In this document: in pieces, positions 44,813 to 53,388 of the stretch
Numbering within the stretch: the stretch's first letter is position 1
Layout: each line of letters begins with the position of its first letter
NCBI GenBank assembly: GCA_016899975.1
Contig: JACJJN010000004.1
Location: 108,350-172,349 of the forward strand
Source: Lacrimispora saccharolytica
GTDB taxonomy: Bacteria; Bacillota; Clostridia; Lachnospirales; Lachnospiraceae
Length of the DNA: 64,000 nucleotides
Direction of reading: 5' to 3'
The notes under the pieces: generated by a model
Seen by the model: the letters and a program-made list of their open reading frames with translations, nothing else
Told to the model about the DNA's origin: nothing
The model's database searches: none
Program-made: the position numbers and the translations under genes

Positions 44813-45306
44813 AAAGTGACATGGTCGAGACGCTTCTGGCCGGGGACGACGTACTTTCTCTGACTGTCGCCGGAGAATCGGAAACACAGAATCAGGAAGT
44901 GCTCCAGGATGTGGAAGCGTCTGTATCCGACTATTCCAACGTTCACTGCCATTCTGGCAATATCGAGGAAGTACACGAGGCGCATTCCTGCGGCATGTCT
45001 TTCGGAAAGTATCAGGCGTTCCAAATCTTACAGGAACTGGATCCCTCTGTGACTTCCGAAGACGTACAGGATCTCTCCATGCGTGAGATCTGGAACCGGA
45101 TCCGGCAGCTTTCCGGTGATTCGTCGGATTCTTCCGATACCTCCGGGACAGAAAACACTTCCGGCTCAAACGGCTGCTCCGACGTCCCGGCAGAATCAGA
45201 CGACGACTGCAGTTTCAGCGATTCCCAGATGAGGAACGGCGCGGGTAATTCCAATGCAGGAAACTCCGGCAGCGGACATCATCACAGGGAACACCATGAG
45301 TCATAA
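44722..45306 (+). CDS. Conserved protein downstream of the ECF sigma gene, 5' end possibly frameshifted
   Basis: About 194 aa from a GTG at 44722: VEGYNDDGDSLADALDLKYL, then CHSGNIEEVHEAHSCGMSFG, followed by an acidic Ser/Asp-rich tail ending GHHHREHHES. No good ribosome site precedes the GTG. An ATG at 44700 in another frame reads MLPPDHI and would join to (S)VEGYND if one base were restored near 44721, so a 1-nt deletion is likely. This type of protein commonly follows the secreted and sigma genes in Lachnospiraceae; its function is unknown. No membrane segment. Confidence 0.6.
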   Translation: MEGYNDDGDSLADALDLKYLDYMDALDRILKSDMVETLLAGDDVLSLTVAGESETQNQEVLQDVEASVSDYSNVHCHSGNIEEVHEAHSCGMSFGKYQAFQILQELDPSVTSEDVQDLSMREIWNRIRQLSGDSSDSSDTSGTENTSGSNGCSDVPAESDDDCSFSDSQMRNGAGNSNAGNSGSGHHHREHHES

Positions 45307-45326
45307 ACTCCGGATACCGATCATTT

Positions 45327-45790
45327 TCATTCGGGAAAACGGTTGCAGATTTCGTTTGTTTCTTTTCTTCCCGTCCATGAATTTTCTGTCCCCAGATGAT
45401 AGGGACAGATATCTCTGCATTTGTGGCAGTAAATATTCCAGGACTTTGTTTTCTGATCATCACCAAATGCATATTCCCAGCAGACCGTCTGCTCCATTTC
45501 AGAATTCTCCAGTGCGTGTACCGGACAGATCTCTACACAACGACCGCATAAATCACAGATCGATTCCTTTCTTTCATCCGGTTCTAACTCCTGTTCACAC
45601 AGAACAGCGCCCAGCCAGACCATACTGCCAAATTCCGGAGTGATCAAAAGCGAATGTCTTCCAATCGTTCCAAGCCCTGCAGCCTGAGCCGCATGCTTTA
45701 GGGAGACTACAGAACGCCACCTTCCTGTTGTCTCATCCCACTGACTTTCATTGACAGGGATTGGAACACATACAATACAGAAACTATCTT
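45327..45790 (-). pseudogene. N-terminally truncated QueG-like iron-sulfur protein
   Basis: Open frame with the C-terminal half of an epoxyqueuosine-reductase-like or related double-cluster protein: SLKHAAQAAGLGTIGRHSLL, TPEFGSMVWLGAVL, then two 4Fe-4S motifs, CDLCGRCVEICP and CHKCRDICP. The frame extends upstream of the first Met (to about 45845) without a start that would restore the catalytic N-terminal domain. It is a fragment left by a deletion or rearrangement whose left partner is not visible. Confidence 0.7.
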
Positions 45791-45943
45791 GAAGGACAGG
45801 GAATGGACGAAACGCAAATTGACGAATACAGTTCCTTACCGCTGGTCATCATCGATTACAATGCGGACAGAGAAAGTCCTTTTTTCAATACTTGTAACTT
45901 TAATGCCGGCAGAGCCGCATTATGGGAACATGCCATGGGCTGA
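45761..45943 (+). pseudogene. Unrecognised coding fragment
   Basis: 60-codon frame containing LPLVIIDYNADRESPFFN and CNFNAGRAALWEHAMG, which looks like real protein sequence but is not one I can assign. No ribosome site. It overlaps the truncated QueG-like frame on the other strand, so one or both are remnants. The rest of 45944-46040 shows no gene. Confidence 0.25.
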
Positions 45944-46059
45944 TCGATTATGAGTAATCGTCCAAAGTCGCTATTTTACAAAAAAAGTCGCAGAATTCCA
46001 TGGAAACTTTTTTCACTCCTGTAAAATAAAAGAAAAAAACATACAGGAGGTATCTGCGT

Positions 46060-47521
46060 ATGTCATTGATTGAAACCATCTGTCTGGATCAGATCATCCC
46101 GCAGGACGCCGTGGTGCAGGAACACCGGGTAACCAGGAGGAGCGGCTGTTTTTCCGGTTTGGTCTGCTGCCTCGCTTTAAGACCAGGATCTGTCTGGACT
46201 TAAGTCTTCTGGATAACCGGACCATTTACACCAACCGCACACCGGGTCTGCTGAAGCTGGTTGTACACGGCCAGAGAACGGAACGCAGCCAGGTGGAACG
46301 CTTTGAACTCGGCGTGAAAAGTACATTCCATGACGTAAGGATCCGGATGGAAAATTTTTATCTCAGCGATGCGGAGCCGGAAACTTATCCCACACCGGAT
46401 CGGAAACTGGTGGACGAATTCGGACAGTGGAAAAACCATTCATGGCCCGGAAAAATTACCAGTCTCGACGAACTCCGGAAAACCATGGACCAGAATCTCG
46501 GTCCTGCCGCTTACCCATTCCCTTCCTGGAACCGCTGGGGCGGAGATTCCAACCGAAAACTGAAAAACGGAACAGGATTTTTTTCCACCTTTAAAACGCC
46601 AGACGGCCTTTTCCGGATGTTCTCTCGGAAGAGTATGCGGAAAATTCCAGGATCTATGCCAAAGGGCTGGAAGACTGGAAAGACGATCCATGGCTGATCG
46701 GCTATTTTCTTCGCAACGAGCCGGAATTTAACTTTGTGGAGAACCTGAAGATCGCGGATGAAGTGCTTCGCAATCCGACGGATACCTGCTGCCGCCGCGG
46801 ACTGATTAGCTTTTTACAGGAGAAATACCAGCAGATTGAAACCTTAAACAATTCCTGGGGCAGTTCTTTTGACAGTTTTGACGCACTGCAAAATCCGATA
46901 GAAAAATGTTCCGAGGAATATCCGGGATCTTTCGATGATATCCGGGAATATTCCCGTTTTCTGGTGCGGGAATATATCCGCATTCCATCGGAAGCCTGCC
47001 GCAAAACAGACCGGAATCATCTGAATCTCGGACTCCGGTGGTCGAAAGCGGATAACCCGGATATGATGGTCGGCTGGGAATATTTTGACGTATTCTCCAT
47101 CAACTGTTATGATTTCGATCCCTCGACAGATATGGATTTTGCGAAAAACGCGGGCGTCGATCTGCCGATCCTGCTGGGAGAATATCACTGCGGCGCGCTG
47201 GACCGCGGTCTTCCTGCCACTGGTCTGAAAGGCGTGGAAAATCAAACCGAACGGGCGAAAATGTGGCGGTATTATGTGGAGCATGCGGCAGCCCATCCCT
47301 ATGGCGTCAGCGCCCACTGGTTCCAATATAACGACCAATTCTGCCTGGGAAGATTTGACGGGGAAAATTATCAGATTGGAATGGTGGACGTATGTATGCA
47401 GCCGTATCCGGAACTGATGGAAGCAGTGAAGAAATCTTCGGAAGCACTGTATGCAGTGAAAAACGGCGAACAGGAACCATTTGACGAGGAACCTGTCTCC
47501 ATTCCAATGATAGGCTATTAA
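46060..47521 (+). pseudogene. Frameshifted clan GH-A glycosidase (agarase/beta-galactosidase-like)
   Basis: CAGGAGG and ATG 46060 start MSLIETICLDQIIPQDAVV. The frame breaks near 46130, resumes as GNQEERLFFRFGLLPRFKTR, and breaks again near 46620 before PDVLSEEYAENSRIYAKG. The last frame is intact to 47521. GYFLRNEPEFNF carries the expected acid/base Glu, and LLGEYHCGALDRG the expected nucleophile Glu, of TIM-barrel retaining glycosidases. At least two frame breaks make it non-functional. A GH50/agarase-like or GH42-like ancestor is possible. Confidence 0.75.
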
Positions 47522-47545
47522 ACTTTGACAACAGACAAAATCGAT

Positions 47546-47586
47546 CCGGTCAGGCGATACGTATATACGTTGCCTGACCGGATCAG
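47546..47586. terminator. Strong hairpin between convergent genes
   Basis: GATCCGGTCAGGC / GCCTGACCGGATC with an inner ACGTATATACGT. There is little T-run on either side, but the location between convergent units fits a terminator. Confidence 0.6.
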
Positions 47587-47594
47587 TTTCCAAG

Positions 47595-48815
47595 TTAAAC
47601 ATTTTTCCTTATCTTCCGATACACCTTATCCATTTCCTCCCAGTCTTCCCGGCTGGCGGTTCCGCCGTAGCGGGCTTTCCGGTAGAGTTCCGTCAGCTTT
47701 TCCACCGCTTCTTCTGTGTCTGAGAGCGACTTTTCTTTCCATTTTCCGGCAATGTCGCCGCTCGTCTCTCCTGGGGTATGCACCTGACCGAAGCTTCGAT
47801 AAAGCTTCAGAAACTTCCGGTATCTCTCCCGGATCAGCCTTACATATCTTGCATCCCGGCTTTTCTTCTTTGTCTCACCGGGCGGATGCTCCAAAAAACG
47901 GACCGTATCATCCTTTTCCACTCCCGCTTTCTTTTCTATCGGCTGTTTTCTCATCAGCCAGCGGAAAAAGAGGACAAGAACCACAATCAGTACAGCCGCG
48001 CCCACTGCCATCAGGATCGTCGGTCCGATCTGGTTTCCTGAGGATTCTATCACCGGAGGCGCTGCCCCCTGATCCTGCCCCTGGAATCCCTCCATGACTG
48101 AATCCAGAGCCGCATGATCCAGCCCTGCTCTCTGCAGCAGCCAGCGCAGACCGTATAAGATTCCTGCGACCACAGAACCAATCGCTGTACTGACCGCCAG
48201 AAAAAGAGGCACGATCAAATACTCATACACCGCTCCCAGAAACGCTGCGCATCCCTGCAGGATTTCCTGATTGCTGAGCATCCACGCCGCCGCTGCCAGA
48301 ATCCCGACCGTCAGGAAGTTCCTGATCTGAAATTCTCGCTGCCTACGGATCTTTTCCTCATGGCGCAGGGAGCGCAGCAGAAGAAACGAAGCGGACAGTT
48401 CCAGGAACGCCATCGGCACCGTGGCAGATACCAGTTTCTGATATTGTCCGAAAATCAGAAAAACAATGGAAAATCCCAGACAGATTTTCCAGAAGATGGA
48501 TAAAAGATCCGCCTGACGGTACCAGGATAAGGAGTCGTCCTTTTTCCATAGTTCCGCCGCCACATATACGGCTGCAGGAAAATTCAAAATCCTGTCTGCC
48601 GCCGTTCCGAACAGCAGCGGCAAAAATGCCAGAAAGATTCCCAGAAGACGCACGCCCCGAACGTTCCAATGCTTTACAGCGATTCCGAAATCGAGACACA
48701 GGACAAGAATCCACAGAATCCGGATCCCGCCTCCAACATATTCCGCAGCAAAGCCCGCGAACGCATAATAAAAGGACAGATCCGTCAGCATTTTCAGTGT
48801 ATACAGTAAAATCAT
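47595..48815 (-). CDS. Membrane protein with C-terminal DUF4129-like domain
   Basis: 406 aa from MILLYTLKMLTDLS at 48815 (AGGTG 6 nt upstream); an ATG 36 nt earlier is also in frame. Several hydrophobic helices in the first 180 residues, more at ~190-235 and one at ~270-290 (ILMAVGAAVLIVVLVLFF). The cytoplasmic tail (YVRLIRERYRKFLKLYRS...EKLTELYRKARYGG) is DUF4129-like. In TgpA-type proteins this tail follows a transglutaminase core, which is missing here. Third gene of the MoxR-DUF58-DUF4129 set, probably an envelope-related complex. Confidence 0.75.
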   Translation of the reverse strand: MILLYTLKMLTDLSFYYAFAGFAAEYVGGGIRILWILVLCLDFGIAVKHWNVRGVRLLGIFLAFLPLLFGTAADRILNFPAAVYVAAELWKKDDSLSWYRQADLLSIFWKICLGFSIVFLIFGQYQKLVSATVPMAFLELSASFLLLRSLRHEEKIRRQREFQIRNFLTVGILAAAAWMLSNQEILQGCAAFLGAVYEYLIVPLFLAVSTAIGSVVAGILYGLRWLLQRAGLDHAALDSVMEGFQGQDQGAAPPVIESSGNQIGPTILMAVGAAVLIVVLVLFFRWLMRKQPIEKKAGVEKDDTVRFLEHPPGETKKKSRDARYVRLIRERYRKFLKLYRSFGQVHTPGETSGDIAGKWKEKSLSDTEEAVEKLTELYRKARYGGTASREDWEEMDKVYRKIRKNV

Positions 48816-48870
48816 CCCGGTCACCTGTCCTTTCTTTCCATTGCTTCGCACTCTGTCATTGCCGAAAGAA

Positions 48871-49920
48871 TCAGAAGGTTTCCCTGCTCTGATCTCCCCG
48901 CAGAACTGCCGTATCCTTCGACGGTTTTTTTCCCGGAGTAAGAAACACGATTCCCCGGGACGTCTCCCCTGCCATTCGTTCCCGCTCCTCCGCCTCCCGG
49001 ATCAGGCGTTCCATGGAATCTGCCGCTTTTGCCATCCCTCTTCCCAGACATTCCAGAACCGTCAGAAAATGCACCTCGCCAAGCCCTTCTCCCACGTCAG
49101 CATCCACATTGAGCCCGCCTGCCTGCACGGCGTTTGTCCGAAATCGATACGGGATCCTTTGCTTTTCCAGCGCCGCACATACGGTCCTCGCTGCCGAAAA
49201 GCACCATTCCGCCCGCTCCTCCGTAAGCATGGGAGAATCCAGATTGAGAAGAACCGTGACCGAAGCCTCCGTCGTATAATCATACTGATTCACCATCCAG
49301 CCGCCCCGACGTGCGCTCTGTTTCCATGAAATCATTTTCATCGGCTCCCGTCCTGTATATTCCCGAAATCCCACCGTCAGAACCGGATCTTCATACAGGA
49401 ACCTCCGCACAGAGAGATCTCCCAGAAAACTTCCCATCACCTGAGAAATCTCCGGTTCACTGATTTCCCTGGGCGCCACAACGATTTCCCGGTATTGCTC
49501 CATGGTTCTTGTCTTTTCTCTCAGTCCCAAAAAATCTCCTCCGGCAAGCTCCGGATGGCCAAGGACGTATCTCCCCCGCTCCCGGACAGCCACCGGAATG
49601 CGAAACTGAACTTCCTGATAAGCCCTCAGATCCGCAGTTCCCGTAAAGAGCGCCCCGCCCCGCACGGCATCTCCGGAAATATGCGCATCCTGCTGCAGCA
49701 CATGGATCGGCTCCCGAAAAAATTCTTCCACTTTCACGAAAGGCACATAATGGCTGCTCATGTTCCTGACGGACACCACGACGTCAAAGGGATCCTCCGG
49801 ATCCACGATCTTCCGTTCCGGCCAGTAATCACTGCGGAGCATCTTCAGACTGCATTGAAATACCCGCATCTGGACTGCCAGCGCAAGAAGGAGCAGCAGG
49901 ATCAGAAATAAGAGCGTCAT
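48871..49920 (-). CDS. DUF58 domain protein
   Basis: 349 aa. N-terminal hydrophobic helix MTLLFLILLLLLALAVQMRV, then a beta-rich region and the DUF58 core GFREYTGREPMKMISWKQSAR with a von Willebrand-A-like C-terminal part (VTVLLNLDSPMLTEERAEW). DUF58 proteins accompany MoxR ATPases and are thought to be their substrates or partners at the membrane. The ATG overlaps the MoxR stop (ATGA). Confidence 0.88.
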   Translation of the reverse strand: MTLLFLILLLLLALAVQMRVFQCSLKMLRSDYWPERKIVDPEDPFDVVVSVRNMSSHYVPFVKVEEFFREPIHVLQQDAHISGDAVRGGALFTGTADLRAYQEVQFRIPVAVRERGRYVLGHPELAGGDFLGLREKTRTMEQYREIVVAPREISEPEISQVMGSFLGDLSVRRFLYEDPVLTVGFREYTGREPMKMISWKQSARRGGWMVNQYDYTTEASVTVLLNLDSPMLTEERAEWCFSAARTVCAALEKQRIPYRFRTNAVQAGGLNVDADVGEGLGEVHFLTVLECLGRGMAKAADSMERLIREAEERERMAGETSRGIVFLTPGKKPSKDTAVLRGDQSRETF

Positions 49921-50864
49921 ACATTCTCCAACGGTACCGGAATCTTTTCCAGCATTTTTCTAAAATAGTCCAGAGCCGCTGCAGTCCTGCCCTGATTGCC
50001 CTCCGCAACCCGATGCGCCAGCACATGGGGCGCCATGGCCTTGACATCTTCCGGAATTACATAATCTCTGCCGTCAAAGGCTGCCGTTACCTGCGCCGCC
50101 TTGTACAGCGCGATGGCTCCCCTGGTGGAAACTCCGTGGAGGAAATGACTGTCTCTGCGGGTTTCCTCGATGATATTCATCAGATAATCCAACACCTCAT
50201 CCGGCATCCGGACCTCCGTATAAGCCTGACAGACATAATCTGTCTCTTCCTTCGTCACCACCTGGTTCAGGCCTTCGATGATCTCCACTGAAGATGCCGG
50301 CCGCTTCAGAACCTGCTTTTCCTGTTCCCGTTCCATATAACCCAGAGAAAGTTTCATAAAAAACCGGTCAATCTGCGCATCCGGAAGAGGAAAGGTTCCG
50401 TAGGATTCCAGCGGATTCTGTGTCGCCATCACCATAAATGGCTCCTGGAGAACCGTGGTGACGCCGTCCACGGTAATCTGCCGTTCCTCCATAGCCTCCA
50501 GCAGGCTGGACTGGGTCCTTGGCGTCGCACGGTTGATCTCGTCTGCAAGGATCATATTGGAAAACAGCGGACCCTGCCGGAATTGGAACTCTCCGGTCTT
50601 CTGATTGTAGAAATTGATTCCTGTGAGATCCGACGGCAGCAGATCCGGCGTGAACTGAATCCTCTGAAATCCGCCTCCGATGGTTTTGGCAAACGCACGA
50701 AGGAGCATCGTCTTTCCTGTTCCCGGAAGATCCTCCAGCAGGATATGCCCGGAGCAGACAAAGCAGGTCAGAACCAACTGGAGCACATCCTCTTTTCCGA
50801 CAATGACTTTGCTGCAGTTTTCAACTACTTTCTTTCGATATTCCTGGTATTTAGATGGGATCAT
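49917..50864 (-). CDS. MoxR-family AAA+ ATPase
   Basis: 315 aa from MIPSKYQEYRKKV at 50864, where GGAGAA sits 9 nt upstream; two earlier in-frame Met lack sites. Walker A EDLPGTGKTMLLRA, Walker B ILADEINRATPRTQSSLLEAMEE and sensor MATQNPLESYGTFPLPDAQIDRF are diagnostic of MoxR. Chaperone-like ATPase that matures or remodels the DUF58 partner. First gene of the three-gene operon, divergent from the small genes at 51179. Confidence 0.94.
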   Translation of the reverse strand: MIPSKYQEYRKKVVENCSKVIVGKEDVLQLVLTCFVCSGHILLEDLPGTGKTMLLRAFAKTIGGGFQRIQFTPDLLPSDLTGINFYNQKTGEFQFRQGPLFSNMILADEINRATPRTQSSLLEAMEERQITVDGVTTVLQEPFMVMATQNPLESYGTFPLPDAQIDRFFMKLSLGYMEREQEKQVLKRPASSVEIIEGLNQVVTKEETDYVCQAYTEVRMPDEVLDYLMNIIEETRRDSHFLHGVSTRGAIALYKAAQVTAAFDGRDYVIPEDVKAMAPHVLAHRVAEGNQGRTAAALDYFRKMLEKIPVPLENV

Positions 50865-51178
50865 AGGCTTTTTCTCCATTTCTTGTTTTCTTTCTGTTTT
50901 ACTTTGATTTTTTCGGTATTTGCAAGATTTTAAGAAGATTTTATCACAGCTTCCATTATAATTCCATGACATTTTCGGTTATTTTTTGAGAATCATTACT
51001 TCACTTCTGTTTACTCACGGAATATTCAAAAATATCGACACTAAATCTAAACGATTCAGGCAGCTGAACTGTTACAAAAAATAAGCAGTAAAGTTCAGAA
51101 AATAATGCTTTTTCTCCAAAGAAATGATATGATTTATATAATCAGTGTACAGCGCATCGATCGGAGGAGGAATCTGTT

Positions 51179-51451
51179 ATGTATGAAGAAGTATTTTGGG
51201 GTGTTTTCATTGCGGTTACCATATTGGCTGTCGTCGGTCTTGTTCTGGTTGTCCTCCGGAAAAAAGGAAAGGCAAAACCCTTTCTGAACCTGGATTCTTC
51301 CGGACTGGAACTGGTCAGCGGAGACAAAAGCCTTTTTATTGCTGTCATTGTAGGCGCTGTTATGCTCAACCAATATTCTCTGCTTCTGGCAATCGCCTAT
51401 GCTGCTGTTTTCCTGGCTCTGTATCTTCTGATTCTGATAAAATTCAAATAG
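51179..51451 (+). CDS. Small membrane protein, 90 aa
   Basis: Not recognised. MYEEVFWGVFIAVTILAVVG begins an N-terminal helix. A cytosolic basic loop (RKKGKAKPF) and two further hydrophobic segments (SLFIAVIVGAVML, LLLAIAYAAVFLALYLLILI) follow. GGAGGAGG ribosome site. TATAAT near 51135-51140 is a plausible -10. It is probably co-transcribed with the next small gene. Confidence 0.65.
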   Translation: MYEEVFWGVFIAVTILAVVGLVLVVLRKKGKAKPFLNLDSSGLELVSGDKSLFIAVIVGAVMLNQYSLLLAIAYAAVFLALYLLILIKFK

Positions 51452-51471
51452 AAGAAGGAGGTTATCAGGTT

Positions 51472-51657
51472 ATGTGTGAAATCAGCGAAAAGTGGTTCCG
51501 GGAAGGAGAAGAACAGGGAAGAATAGAGGGCGCCCGTAAAACGGCATTGGAACTGAAGAAGATGGGGCTCCCTCTTGATAAAATCGCAAAAGCAGTCAAC
51601 TTCAGTGTAGATACCGTGACGCAATGGCTGACCGAAAGCCCGTCTGTCACAAAGTAA
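51472..51657 (+). CDS. 61-aa protein resembling the tail of Rpn/PD-(D/E)XK transposase-like nucleases
   Basis: MCEISEKWFREGEEQGRIEG, then ALELKKMGLPLDKIAKAVNF and SVDTVTQWL. The repeating Glu-Gly-rich helix and the small HTH-like end match the C-terminal tails of Rpn-family (recombination-promoting) nucleases and of Lachnospiraceae orphan peptides. The nuclease domain is absent. AGGAGG with 10-nt spacing supports translation, so this is either a stand-alone small protein or the remnant of a larger gene. Confidence 0.55.
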   Translation: MCEISEKWFREGEEQGRIEGARKTALELKKMGLPLDKIAKAVNFSVDTVTQWLTESPSVTK

Positions 51658-51673
51658 AGACAGAGGACATGTT

Positions 51674-51712
51674 TATGGGATGTGTATTCTTTACACATCC
51701 CATATTTTTCAG
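51674..51712. terminator. Terminator between small genes and MFS remnant
   Basis: TATGGGATGTGTA / TACACATCCCATA followed by TTTTT. Confidence 0.85.
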
Positions 51713-52605
51713 TCTTTCTCCGCTGCAGCCGGACGCTCTCCTTTCTCAGGTTCCTGTAAAAAGAATTCTTTCACTGTTGGATGCACCACCAGAGCCGCAG
51801 CTATGATCATGGCTGCCGCGCAGTGCACTACGATCAACATCCGTGGATCGGCATAAACACACAGCACACCGCCTGCGAAATTTCCCAGAGGCGATATCGC
51901 CATTCCCGCAACCAGACCGACGCTCTGTACGCCGTTCAATATGCCGTAGCGCGCCATGCCAAGTTTCTCTTCCCCCGCAAACCAGGGAATGATCAGCACG
52001 CGGATCACACCAAACAGATAGTTGATCAGGAAAGACATCCCTATGATACGGACGACACCCTGATGTTTCCAGATAAAACGAAGCTCCTCCCGGAAAGTCA
52101 CTTTTACCCCTTTCCGTTCAATCTTCGGAATCTCCAGGAACACTTCCGTGCACGCGGAAAACAGATAGGAAATTCCATCGATCAGAAACATAAACGGCGC
52201 CCCGATCACTGTGTAAAGGATACCTCCCAGGGATTCTCCCAGTACATCGGCTCCCGTAGTCGCCGCCTGATAAGCGGAATTGGCACGGATCATATTGTCA
52301 GAAGGAACAATATCCGGAAGCACCGATTCTATCGCCGGATTGAACACAGAGGCACAGATTCCTGAAATCACCGCCGCCAGCATGACCATCCAGATTTCCA
52401 GAAATCCGTTCCACGCCGCAAATGCGATAAACAATACGGAAACTCCCCGGACCACATCGCCAAAAATAATCAGTTTTTTCCGGTCGTAGCGATCCACAAA
52501 AACTCCTGCTGCAGGTCCCAGCAAAATACGCGGAACCGTCACAAGCGCCATTACCGTTCCCATGATTACCGTGGAGCCTGTCATTTCAAGAACGAAAAAA
52601 TTCAA
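51709..52605 (-). pseudogene. MFS efflux transporter with missing N-terminus and internal segment
   Basis: 298 codons from a TTG. MFS_3/TMR-type features: GPAAGVFVDRYDRKKLIIFG (motif A loop), SVFNPAIESVLPDIVP and AYQAATTGADVLGESLGG. Family members have twelve helices and about 400 aa. The frame continues upstream of the TTG as QVLGDALYDIALNFF and then hits a stop, so the first part of helix 1 and the start are gone where the HD gene begins. VAGMAI is joined directly to SPLGNFAGG, skipping what should be about two or three helices, in frame. Probably non-functional. Confidence 0.75.
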
Positions 52606-53252
52606 TGCAATATCATACAGAGCATCGCCGAGTACTTGAATTTGTCAGAAATACTTTTCAGGATGATTACAGCGGTCATGATTACTTCCATACTTTGAGA
52701 GTATACAAAATGGCAATGAGAATTGCAGAACAAGAGAATGCAGATTTATTAACCGTTCGGTTAGCCGCACTATTACATGATGTTGACAACATCAAATTAT
52801 CTCCTGAAACATACGAAAATAAGGACAGAGCAGTTGAGTTTTTGAGAAAGCACAGCATATCTGAGGCGATGATAAAAACGATATGCAGCATTATTGATGA
52901 AGTATCTTTTAGAGGAACAGATTCCATTACACCCAAAACAAACGAAGGAAAATGCGTGCAGGATGCCGACAGATTGGATGCTATGGGCGCTATCGGTATT
53001 GCCAGAGCTTTTACATACGGCGGAAACCATAATCGAATTATTTACGACCCCGATATAAAACCAACGGCAAACATGAATGCTGAAAAATACCAAAGACATA
53101 TTTCTACAACAATCAACCATTTTTATGAAAAACTGTTCCTGCTTAAAGACTTGATGAATACAGACACAGCAAAAAAGATTGCCGAACAAAGAGAGTCTTA
53201 TATGAAAACCTACCTTTCGGAATTTTTAGATGAATGGGAGGGAATTCGATAA
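52605..53252 (+). CDS. HD-domain phosphohydrolase, AT-rich, 5' end fused to MFS remnant
   Basis: 215 aa. HD motifs: DDYSGHDYFHTLRVYKMA (first His), RLAALLHDVDNIKLSP (HD) and QDADRLDAMGAIGIARAF (Asp), matching YedJ-like HD hydrolases. Homology begins about residue 9 (RVLEFVRNTF); the first eight codons coincide with antisense of the MFS gene, and no ribosome site is visible. The gene is markedly more AT-rich than its surroundings. Its insertion or a deletion seems to have created both the MFS truncation and this start. Expression is uncertain. Confidence 0.75.
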   Translation: MQYHTEHRRVLEFVRNTFQDDYSGHDYFHTLRVYKMAMRIAEQENADLLTVRLAALLHDVDNIKLSPETYENKDRAVEFLRKHSISEAMIKTICSIIDEVSFRGTDSITPKTNEGKCVQDADRLDAMGAIGIARAFTYGGNHNRIIYDPDIKPTANMNAEKYQRHISTTINHFYEKLFLLKDLMNTDTAKKIAEQRESYMKTYLSEFLDEWEGIR

Positions 53253-53278
53253 GTTATTCCCCAACCGCTCATACGACT

Positions 53279-53329
53279 TCAGCCTGCCTGTCATCCTTCT
53301 CAGATGATAGGCAGGCTGAAATTTTTATT
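53279..53329. terminator. Terminator between HD gene and debranching enzyme
   Basis: CAGCCTGCCTGTCATC / GATGATAGGCAGGCTG, then AAATTTTTATTG. Convergent genes share it. Confidence 0.88.
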
Positions 53330-53388
53330 GCTGATGAGTTTTTGACTTTCTGATGCTGCTGTTTGAAAAATGGCCGAGAAAAGCAGAC

